Shown: positions 1-5,737 of the stretch, in pieces
Numbering within the stretch: the stretch's first letter is position 1
Layout: each line of letters starts with the position of its first letter
Origin: a virus
Reading direction: 5' to 3' (one strand)
DNA length: 25,321 nucleotides
Virus record (IMG/VR): IMGVR_UViG_3300030098_001381
Location: 1-25,321 of that record
Notes under the pieces: generated by a model
Told to the model about the DNA's origin: nothing
The model's input: the letters and a program-made list of their open reading frames with translations, nothing else
Database searches by the model: none
Position numbers and translations under genes: made by a program

Positions 1-14
1 CAGCCGAATCACTC

Positions 15-46
15 TAGGCCATGCAGATCGCATGGCCTATTTTTTT
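15..46 (+). terminator. Rho-independent terminator
   Basis: A perfect 10-bp stem (15-24 with 30-39), a 5-nt loop AGATC and a run of seven T (40-46) form a textbook intrinsic terminator on the + strand. There is no T-run on the other side, so it is not bidirectional. It ends whatever is transcribed from before the window and isolates the control region that follows. Confidence 0.93.
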
Positions 47-58
47 GTCTTTTTTCTA

Positions 59-68
59 AGGTACCCTA
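59..68 (+). repeat. 10-mer repeat AGGTACCCTA, copy 1
   Basis: First of three exact copies of AGGTACCCTA (others at 315-324 and 697-706). This copy is non-coding and lies 13 nt after the terminator T-run, a typical place for a phage promoter or operator. The core GGTACC is palindromic. The role is unknown. Confidence 0.6.
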
Positions 69-87
69 TAACCGAATCCGAACAAAT

Positions 88-131
88 GATCGGGATCGCA
101 GTCAGACCCGATCCCCGCTGTTGTCGGTCTG
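88..131 (+). other. Two mutually exclusive hairpins in the control region
   Basis: GATCGGG (88-94) can pair with CCCGATC (107-113). Alternatively CAGACCCGA (103-111) can pair with TCGGTCTG (124-131) with a single bulged C. The arms overlap, so only one can form. Neither is followed by a T-run. They lie upstream of the sigma70-like promoter, so they matter as RNA only if transcription starts further upstream; as DNA they could be protein-binding dyads. Confidence 0.4.
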
Positions 132-181
132 TTGCTGTAGTCGCGTTTGCACCGAGTTTTACAAAAACAACCAACTTAATC

Positions 182-210
182 TTGACAGAATGGGAAAACA
201 ATTTCATATT
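182..210 (+). promoter_or_regulatory. Sigma70-like promoter
   Basis: A perfect -35 TTGACA (182-187) and a partial -10 CATATT (205-210, 4 of 6 matches) are 17 nt apart. An alternative -10, TATTAC, starts at 207 with a 19-nt spacer. The site lies just before the ribosome-binding site AAAGGAG (228-234) of the 241-486 gene and would drive the first unit of this module with host RNA polymerase. Confidence 0.55.
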
Positions 211-240
211 ACACTAAACAATCATGTAAAGGAGACGAAG

Positions 241-486
241 ATGAGTGAGATGAGATACAGAATGAAGATGGGTGAGGAGTTTGAGTTCACTGCTGCCAGT
301 GATGAGCAGTTTTTAGGTACCCTACGAGCTAGGCATATGTACGCAAAGAGTGATGACGGTGATTTTTTACGTCAGATTGCCGCGTCAGCTTGTGAATCTA
401 CGGGTAGATCGATTGATTTTTCAGATGTTCCGTCATTTAAGCGCAGTTTAATGGATGCTGGCGTTTTGGAGGTTATAAATGGCTAA
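241..486 (+). CDS. Small phage protein of unknown function (81 aa)
   Basis: The start is ATG 241, six nt after AAAGGAG (228-234). An in-frame extension back to 121 is possible but lacks such a site and would run through the promoter. The protein is acidic and polar with no membrane segment: a Met/Glu-rich N-terminus, then a likely helical region ending SFKRSLMDAG. I recognise no family. It overlaps the helix-turn-helix gene by 8 nt, so the two are probably translationally coupled and may act together. It contains the second AGGTACCCTA copy. Function unknown; an accessory to the DNA-binding neighbour is a guess. Confidence 0.8.
   Translation: MSEMRYRMKMGEEFEFTAASDEQFLGTLRARHMYAKSDDGDFLRQIAASACESTGRSIDFSDVPSFKRSLMDAGVLEVING
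315..324 (+). repeat. 10-mer repeat AGGTACCCTA, copy 2
   Basis: Exact copy inside the 241-486 gene, where GGT ACC CTA is read as Gly-Thr-Leu. It lies 256 nt after copy 1. Confidence 0.6.
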
Positions 487-850
487 GAGATTGGCGCATT
501 CCAACTGGACTGCGAGTGATTTACAGGCAAAAAGAGAGGCTTTGGGCATGAATAAAGCTCAAATGTCTAGGGAGTTGGGCGTTAGTTACCGACAATACAT
601 GTATTATGAGCGTGGTCACACGAGGATTAGCAAGGGTTTGGAGCAATTTGTCGAGGGTTTGTTTAATTCTGGGAGAGATGATGCTGTTGCATCCAAAGGT
701 ACCCTATCCAGTTTTGAAAAAGAGCGAATAAATCGTCTTTTAGACGCTTTAGAAACACACCCCGTTGATGATTTAGATGATTTGACGCGAAAAATTTTAC
801 ATCAGTCATCTGAGGAAATATCGCTTTTGTTGTCAAAGGTAGCTAATTAG
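479..850 (+). CDS. XRE-type helix-turn-helix DNA-binding protein
   Basis: The start is ATG 479, six nt after GGAGG (468-472). The 123-aa protein has an N-terminal XRE/lambda-repressor-like domain (about residues 12-60). The first helix holds LQAKREALGM, followed by KAQMSRELGV and SYRQYMYYERG, the usual recognition-helix region. The C-terminal half (about 75-123) is a separate acidic helical segment with RINRLLDALE, possibly for oligomerisation. It should bind DNA as a small regulator. Since it is the only HTH protein before the large terminase and no small terminase is otherwise evident, a role in DNA recognition for packaging is a real alternative. It carries the third AGGTACCCTA copy in its own coding sequence, and that repeat is an obvious candidate target. 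Domain call firm, role open. Confidence 0.88.
   Translation: MAKRLAHSNWTASDLQAKREALGMNKAQMSRELGVSYRQYMYYERGHTRISKGLEQFVEGLFNSGRDDAVASKGTLSSFEKERINRLLDALETHPVDDLDDLTRKILHQSSEEISLLLSKVAN
697..706 (+). repeat. 10-mer repeat AGGTACCCTA, copy 3
   Basis: Exact copy inside the HTH gene, 382 nt after copy 2 and again read as Gly-Thr-Leu in frame. No further exact copy was seen in the rest of the window by eye. Confidence 0.6.
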
Positions 851-888
851 CATATGATTGACCTGTCCAATTAATTTGAGGCAGGCAA

Positions 889-3084
889 ATGGCACAAAAC
901 AGACAAATGGGTGCAGGCATGATGCCTCCCCCAGCTTCTCCAGCTAATCCTACGGCGGTAAATTTTCAGAGCGACCCTAATATGCGTCAGCAGTTTAAGG
1001 GTTTTATGTCTGGTTTATCGAAAAGGATGGAGCAACAGCAGCCTGCGATGCAGGCTCCTTTGCCAATGCCTATGCCGATGCAGAACGTGGATATTTTTCA
1101 GCCTATGCCTATGGCGATGGGTGGTTCTGTGCCTCGTTCAACGAATATTGCGGGTCAGCCTCACATGTTATCGTACATTACTCCTGGCGAGGCAGGTATT
1201 TTGCAGTCTATGGGTGGTTCCGGCGCTCCTGGGCCAGGTGGCATTCCGTCATTTTTTCTTGATGAGGGCATGGAATCATATACGGGGGACACTGGTAGCT
1301 TTAGTTCTGGGGATTATAGTGCTGACAGTGGATCCACTAACTTTAGCTCTGGCAGCAGCAATTTTAGTTCAGATGATAGCGATAGTGGCTCTACTACTGG
1401 TTTAAACTTAACCTATAGTGACGGAACCCCTGCTGGTGTTGCGATTAGAGGCAATACCATCACTGGCGGCACTATAACGGGTGGTTCAGACCCAGTGGCT
1501 GCGGGTTTTGGTGGTGGTAGTAGCAGTGGTGTTGATGACAGCGCTGAATTTTTAGGCGTTCCACAGTTTGGTGTTGGTCGCCGTCCTTTTGCACAGATGA
1601 GTCGCGCTGTTATTCCTTCAACTATTGATATTACTGATGATTTGCGTGCTGGTGCAAGTAGAGATGCTTTATCTAGCGCTTTAAGCAGCGCTCAAAGATC
1701 CATGCTTAATGATGCGTATGCTCAACAAGCTAGAGATACTTTATCAAGTCCTCTAACAGGACCGTTGTCTACGACGTTATCAACTCCTATTTCCAAGAGT
1801 GGGTTTACTGATGATTTGAGAGCGGCCAGAACCAATCTTTTACTAGATGCTGATGCTGTTGCGAATTTAGCTGCTCAGGATGCCAATCTTCTTATGACTG
1901 ATTTTGGTGGTCCAGAAGAGAGAAGCAGAGAGGCTATGGATGCTGAAGCACAAAGGCTTTCTATGGGCGGCGGTCAGGTTAATGTAGATTCTTTAACTGG
2001 TGCATTAAGTTCTATTCCTGTGCCGATTGCTATGCCTGATGCGGTTAGAGAGCAAAGGGCTTTGTCTGACATTCAAGCCATGCAAAATCCTTTTAATCGT
2101 GGTGAATCTGCTGGTGAGAGGGTTGCTCAAGGCCAGCCTTCTGGTCAGGTTCAGTCAATTTATGACATTGATCCAAATTATGAAGAAAATGTGGGCAATC
2201 CAAACTTCTTGTCAGATGCAGGTCGAGAGTTGAAGTTCACTTTAAAAGGCTCTAGCCTCCCTGAAAATCAGAAATTTAACAGAGAGGCGGCGGAATTAGC
2301 CGCTGATGAAGGTGAGCCTATTTTTGCTCCAGGAGCATCCGCCGCTGAGGTTCAGGCGGCTATAAATGCTGCTCGTGCTACTGGTGATTCAGCGTTTACA
2401 AGACAATCAGAAATAGGTCGTTTGGCTGATTTAATGGATCGCCGTACAACTGTAACTTTAGCTGATCCTAAAAATAAACCAGGTAGAGTTGACCCTAATA
2501 CAGGATTGCCGACTAATGTTGACGCGAGAAGTGTTAGTTCTCTTGAGCAACTAGGTCGCCGTGCTGGAAGAGGTCAAACTGGTATTATGGGCCTTGTTGA
2601 TAAATATACTGGGTTTAACCCTGCCGAAAGAATGTATAATGATATTATTGAGAAAGGGTATTCGCCAGTTTATGACAGCCGTGGTCAGATTATCGCTACG
2701 GTTAACCCTAAAACAGGTCAGATAGGTGCAGGAAGTCGTCCTATTGATATGAATGCTATTTCTGAAACTGGGGGTGATTTAAAGGCGTTTATCTATAATC
2801 AGTTTGCTGACCAGAATGTATTTGGCGGCGGCGGTGATGATGGCGGTCAGCCTGACAAGCCAGATTTGTTAACCCCACCAAAACCTGATCCAGATGTCCC
2901 AGATGAGGATGACGATATTATTGATGCCCCCACTCCTCCCCCTGTGGTAATTCCACCGTTTCAAACAGGAGAGGCGGCAAAAGTGGCTAATCCTCTTGGT
3001 TTTGGGTATGGTCAATACACTCCAACTGGCAGCAATCTTGAATCTTCCGTTGATAAGTTTATAAAAATGCTTGGCGGGCGATGA
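889..3084 (+). CDS. Large low-complexity phage protein of unknown function (731 aa)
   Basis: The start is ATG 889 behind GAGG (878-881). The N-terminus is Pro/Met-rich (residues 1-75). A conserved-looking block follows at about 75-127 with MAMGGSVP and MLSYITPGEAGILQSMGG, a pattern I associate with proteins of uncultured marine phages. Next come a Ser/Gly/Asp-rich stretch (about 133-170), repeated Leu/Ser helices (two copies of DDLRA), a more globular part (about 430-640), and a Gly/Asp then Pro/Asp-rich linker (about 645-690) before a short tail. No enzyme motif or membrane segment is seen. Composition and position suggest a virion-associated or internal protein. The stop overlaps the terminase start as ATGA. 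The N-terminal block carries one copy of the recurrent hydrophobic-x-x-GG-x-V motif. Confidence 0.85.
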   Translation: MAQNRQMGAGMMPPPASPANPTAVNFQSDPNMRQQFKGFMSGLSKRMEQQQPAMQAPLPMPMPMQNVDIFQPMPMAMGGSVPRSTNIAGQPHMLSYITPGEAGILQSMGGSGAPGPGGIPSFFLDEGMESYTGDTGSFSSGDYSADSGSTNFSSGSSNFSSDDSDSGSTTGLNLTYSDGTPAGVAIRGNTITGGTITGGSDPVAAGFGGGSSSGVDDSAEFLGVPQFGVGRRPFAQMSRAVIPSTIDITDDLRAGASRDALSSALSSAQRSMLNDAYAQQARDTLSSPLTGPLSTTLSTPISKSGFTDDLRAARTNLLLDADAVANLAAQDANLLMTDFGGPEERSREAMDAEAQRLSMGGGQVNVDSLTGALSSIPVPIAMPDAVREQRALSDIQAMQNPFNRGESAGERVAQGQPSGQVQSIYDIDPNYEENVGNPNFLSDAGRELKFTLKGSSLPENQKFNREAAELAADEGEPIFAPGASAAEVQAAINAARATGDSAFTRQSEIGRLADLMDRRTTVTLADPKNKPGRVDPNTGLPTNVDARSVSSLEQLGRRAGRGQTGIMGLVDKYTGFNPAERMYNDIIEKGYSPVYDSRGQIIATVNPKTGQIGAGSRPIDMNAISETGGDLKAFIYNQFADQNVFGGGGDDGGQPDKPDLLTPPKPDPDVPDEDDDIIDAPTPPPVVIPPFQTGEAAKVANPLGFGYGQYTPTGSNLESSVDKFIKMLGGR

Positions 3085-4565
3085 ACAATCATTTTGATAT
3101 ACCTGTTGAATTTCTTACGGATGATGAGGTAGCAGAGCTTGGCAAGATTGTAGAGCGGCTTGAAGAAGTTTCTAAAAGAGATGAAAATCAAGATTCTTTT
3201 CTATCTTTTGTAAAAAGCGTGTGGCCTACATTTATTGAAGGCAATCATCACAAAATTTATGCAGAAAAACTGCAACGTGTAGCTGAAGGTAAGCTAAAGC
3301 GTTTAATTATTAATATGCCGCCCAGACACACAAAGTCTGAGTTTGCGTCATATTTGTTCCCTGCTTGGCTTATGGGCCGCAATCCCAACACAAAGATTAT
3401 TCAGGCAACGCACACGGCTGAGTTGGCTGTTGGCTTTGGTCGTAAGGTTAAGAATTTAATAGATAGTGAAGTATATCGTGATGTATTTCCTGAACTAAAG
3501 CTTGCTGCCGATGCCAAGGCATCTGGTCGCTGGTCTACATCTAAAGGGGGCGAGTATTATGCCGTGGGTGTTGGCGGTGCGCTGGCTGGTCGTGGTGCTG
3601 ATTTGTGTATCATTGATGATCCTGTATCTGAACAAGATGCGCTATCACCTACAGCACTCGATAATATTTACGAATGGTACACATCAGGTCCAAGACAAAG
3701 ACTCCAGCCAGGAGGATCAATAATTATCGTGATGACACGGTGGAGCATACGAGATTTAACAGCGAAAGTGTTGCAGAAGCAGGCAGAGGGCGGAGCGGAC
3801 AACTGGGAAGTTGTGGAGTTTCCAGCGATATTTCCAGATACAGACAACGTGTTGTGGCCCGAATACTGGAAACGAGAAGAGCTAGATGCCGTTAGAGCGT
3901 CTATTCCTGTAGCTAAGTGGAATGCTCAGTATTTACAGAACCCTACAGCCGAAGAAGGGGCGATTATCAAAAGGGAGTGGTGGAATGTTTGGGATAGTGG
4001 TAGCCCACCTGCCTGTTCGTACATCATACAGTCATACGACACAGCCTTTTCCAAGTCAGAGAGGGCGGACTATTCTGCTATTACTACTTGGGGCATTTTT
4101 GAGCCTGTGGATGGAGACGGCGAGGCCATCATCTTACTTGATGCCCAGCGAGGTCGATGGGATTTTCCAGAGCTTAAAGAAGTTGCCCAAGATTTATATA
4201 CAGAGTTTGAGCCAGACATGGTGCTTATTGAACAAAAGGCCAGTGGTATGCCGCTCACCCAAGAACTGCGGAGAATGGGGGTGCCTGTCACGCCCTTTAC
4301 CCCTTCAAGGGGGGCGGATAAGTTCACACGGATGAATGCTTGTGCGCCTATTTTTGAGTCTGGTATGGTGTGGCGACCTGATATGAATTTTGCTGAAGAG
4401 GTTGTTGAGGAGTGTGCCTCATTTCCTAACGGTGAACATGATGACTTGGCTGATTCGATGACACAGGCTATACTCAGGTTCAGACAGGGTGGATTTATCA
4501 TTACTCCCTCTGATTACGATGAAGATGATTACCGTGAATTTAATAGGAAACGGGAGTATTACTGA
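3081..4565 (+). CDS. terL: Terminase large subunit (packaging ATPase and nuclease)
   Basis: This 494-aa protein is the DNA-packaging motor and headful/cos nuclease. The ATPase half has a Walker A-like loop MPPRHTKSE (79-87), as in the Terminase_6 type, a Walker B LCIIDD (175-180) and a coupling motif MTRW (218-221). The C-terminal RNase H-like nuclease has the expected acidic residues: D320 in QSYDTAF, E384 in VLIEQKASG and D455 in GEHDDLADSM. The length is normal for TerL and no motif is missing. The start ATG 3081 overlaps the upstream stop as ATGA, and the end overlaps the next start as TGATG, so it is translationally coupled on both sides. It works at the portal vertex with the portal at 7372-9819. 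Confidence 0.97.
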   Translation: MNNHFDIPVEFLTDDEVAELGKIVERLEEVSKRDENQDSFLSFVKSVWPTFIEGNHHKIYAEKLQRVAEGKLKRLIINMPPRHTKSEFASYLFPAWLMGRNPNTKIIQATHTAELAVGFGRKVKNLIDSEVYRDVFPELKLAADAKASGRWSTSKGGEYYAVGVGGALAGRGADLCIIDDPVSEQDALSPTALDNIYEWYTSGPRQRLQPGGSIIIVMTRWSIRDLTAKVLQKQAEGGADNWEVVEFPAIFPDTDNVLWPEYWKREELDAVRASIPVAKWNAQYLQNPTAEEGAIIKREWWNVWDSGSPPACSYIIQSYDTAFSKSERADYSAITTWGIFEPVDGDGEAIILLDAQRGRWDFPELKEVAQDLYTEFEPDMVLIEQKASGMPLTQELRRMGVPVTPFTPSRGADKFTRMNACAPIFESGMVWRPDMNFAEEVVEECASFPNGEHDDLADSMTQAILRFRQGGFIITPSDYDEDDYREFNRKREYY

Positions 4566-5212
4566 TGGCAAAACCTGACGCACCAATTATGCCAGAGAAG
4601 GCAAAAAAAATTCGTAAGTATCGCAACACTCGCAATGACAAGACAAGCCTGCCTAAACAAGTTCGTGATTTTATTGCGGCGCAGGAATCTGGTTCTATGC
4701 CTGATGATGCGATTGCGCCTAAAGAAAAAGGAGCGACTTTACAAGAGCTTTATGACCAAGGTGTAATTAAGGGCAAGCGCCCCAAAAACATGCAAGAAGG
4801 CGGCATGGCTATCTCTGACGCTGATATTGCAAGTGTAAGAAGAGCTTTTGGTTCTCAAAGAGACGGTGAAAACACTATTTCAGATGCTGATAGGCAAAGA
4901 CTTCAGCAATTTCTTGCTGACACAGGCAATGACCAATCAATACGAAGAATGAGACAAAACCGCAGGCGTGCTAATGAATCTGCTAAAACTATTTCAGATG
5001 CGGACATTGCAAGAATAATGCGGTCCATTGGCATGGAGGAAGGTGGTGAAGCTGTTCCTGCAAAATTCAAAGGATTTTCCAAACTACCTGAAAAGGTTCA
5101 GCAGAAAATGGACCCTGACCTTGCTCAGAAGTATGAAAAGGGCGGGGCTGTTGGCAGTTGCCGTGGTATGGGTGCTGCTTTGCGCGGTGGCAAGTTCTCT
5201 GGGGTAAAGTGA
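4565..5212 (+). CDS. Basic phage protein with ISDAD repeats and GG motifs (215 aa)
   Basis: The start overlaps the terminase stop (TGATG). The protein is hydrophilic and basic. ISDAD occurs three times (83-87, 105-109, 143-147), each followed by a short amphipathic helix. The hydrophobic-x-x-GG motif also occurs three times: MQEGGMA (76-82), MEEGGEA (157-163) and YEKGGAV (190-196). The C-terminus ends RGGKFSGVK, related to the ends of the next two genes. I recognise no family. The lack of a membrane segment and the place between terminase and portal fit a virion or assembly accessory protein. The recurring ISDAD blocks suggest short repeated binding modules, possibly metal or partner binding; that is inference. 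Confidence 0.82.
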   Translation: MAKPDAPIMPEKAKKIRKYRNTRNDKTSLPKQVRDFIAAQESGSMPDDAIAPKEKGATLQELYDQGVIKGKRPKNMQEGGMAISDADIASVRRAFGSQRDGENTISDADRQRLQQFLADTGNDQSIRRMRQNRRRANESAKTISDADIARIMRSIGMEEGGEAVPAKFKGFSKLPEKVQQKMDPDLAQKYEKGGAVGSCRGMGAALRGGKFSGVK

Positions 5213-5214
5213 TT

Positions 5215-5418
5215 GTGGCTGATGACAAAAACAAAACTATTGACGGCTTGACTCGCAGGCAAATTTTGACGATTGGCACGACAAAAGGCGTTCAAAGTTT
5301 GACAGATGCTCAGTTTGATGAATACCAGAGTATGCGAGATAACCAACGCAAGGGTATAAAAAATTTTCGCGGCGGTGGTATTGCCTTACGAGGTAACAAT
5401 TTTAAAGGAGTGTTCTGA
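5215..5418 (+). CDS. Small phage protein ending in FKGVF (67 aa)
   Basis: GTG 5215 gives a natural start (MADDKNKT). GTG 5209, which overlaps the previous stop as GTGA, is the main alternative. An ATG at 5158 would overlap the upstream gene by 55 nt with an implausible N-terminus. The product is a short helical protein with DGLTRRQILTIG and SLTDAQFDEYQS, then FRGGGIA (51-57) and the end RGNNFKGVF, the same layout as its neighbours' tails. The last codons also contain AAAGGAG (5404-5410), the ribosome-binding site of the next gene. Function unknown; probably made together with 4565-5212 and 5418-5612. Confidence 0.75.
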   Translation: MADDKNKTIDGLTRRQILTIGTTKGVQSLTDAQFDEYQSMRDNQRKGIKNFRGGGIALRGNNFKGVF

Positions 5419-5612
5419 TGGCAAAGCCTTTTAAATCAAGAAAAGAAATAGCTAAAGGTTTTCAAAAGAAACCTCCTAGAGTGTTTAAAAAGCAGGGCAA
5501 GATAGCTGATTTTATAAGAGCCATTCAAGGGGAGCTTCCTCCGTTTAAAAAATACGAGAGCGGTGGGGCCGTAACAAAGGGCCGTGGTGGTAAGTTTAAG
5601 GGTATTTCATAA
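5418..5612 (+). CDS. Small basic phage protein ending in KFKGIS (64 aa)
   Basis: ATG 5418 shares a base with the previous stop (TGATG) and lies seven nt after AAAGGAG. The 64-aa product is Lys-rich in its first half, has a short hydrophobic helix (IADFIRAIQG, 29-38), then YESGGAV (46-52) and the C-terminus RGGKFKGIS. It is the third consecutive gene with a GG motif followed by a basic FKG(V/I) tail, which suggests related roles or common origin of the tails. No family recognised. It is too small and basic for an enzyme; nucleic-acid or capsid binding is inference only. Confidence 0.78.
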   Translation: MAKPFKSRKEIAKGFQKKPPRVFKKQGKIADFIRAIQGELPPFKKYESGGAVTKGRGGKFKGIS

Positions 5613-5725
5613 TGTTATTCGAGGTTGGGGCGAACAATTTTAGCCAAGGTGAAGCCCTTCATTCTAGGCTTGGCGTAAGAGAACCCTCCACTCAAAGCGT
5701 CAGGTTGTTCGTTCCAACGCTGTAA
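5612..5725 (+). CDS. Possible 37-aa protein, overlapping a structured RNA
   Basis: An open frame starts at ATG 5612, overlapping the previous stop by one base (TAATG), with AAGGG at 5599-5603 upstream, and closes at TAA 5723-5725, 12 nt before the next start. The fit between neighbours argues for a real gene. Against it, the same bases form a strong RNA-like fold, and the peptide (starting MLFEVGANNF, ending RLFVPTL) resembles nothing I know. It could be a leader peptide whose translation controls the fold, or chance. Confidence 0.4.
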   Translation: MLFEVGANNFSQGEALHSRLGVREPSTQSVRLFVPTL

Positions 5726-5735
5726 AAGGGGGGTT
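5624..5735 (+). ncRNA. Candidate cis-regulatory RNA with alternative folds
   Basis: Fold A: 5624-5640 pairs with 5702-5718 as an uninterrupted 17-bp helix (13 Watson-Crick, 4 G-U). It encloses a two-tier hairpin at 5643-5674 (GCCAAG/CTTGGC, then TGAA/TTCA with a GCCC loop). Fold B: AACCCTCC (5682-5689) pairs with GGGGGGTT (5728-5735), covering the ribosome-binding site of the gene starting at 5738, and AGCGT (5696-5700) pairs with ACGCT (5717-5721) inside it. The inner hairpin of B competes with the long helix of A. If only the anti-RBS pairing forms together with A, the result is a pseudoknot. This pattern suits a translational switch, but no known riboswitch class was recognised. Confidence 0.5.
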
Positions 5736-5737
5736 GG

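Noticed and set aside
32-217. A 61-codon open frame over the control region
   Set aside because: It runs through the terminator T-run, the repeat, the hairpins and the promoter, has no ribosome-binding site, and looks like no protein.
121-240. Extended start for the first gene
   Set aside because: The extension crosses the promoter and lacks a ribosome-binding site; ATG 241 has AAAGGAG at the right distance.
3502-4335. Additional + strand frames inside the terminase gene
   Set aside because: Out-of-frame shadows of TerL without starts or protein-like composition.
4070-4501. Open frame on the - strand inside the terminase gene
   Set aside because: Shadow of a strongly supported gene; no ribosome-binding site or family resemblance. 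The same applies to the other - strand frames in the window (for example 12907-13272, 13544-13975, 15833-16183, 19771-20148, 22132-22659).
5158-5214. ATG start for the 5215 gene
   Set aside because: It would add a Cys/Trp-rich segment read from the other frame of the upstream gene's end; GTG 5215 (or 5209) fits better.
5624-5735. tRNA, tmRNA or hammerhead ribozyme identity for the structured region
   Set aside because: No T-loop GGTTCGAATCC-like arm, no CCA end, no tmRNA tag frame, and no CTGATGA/GAAA core.
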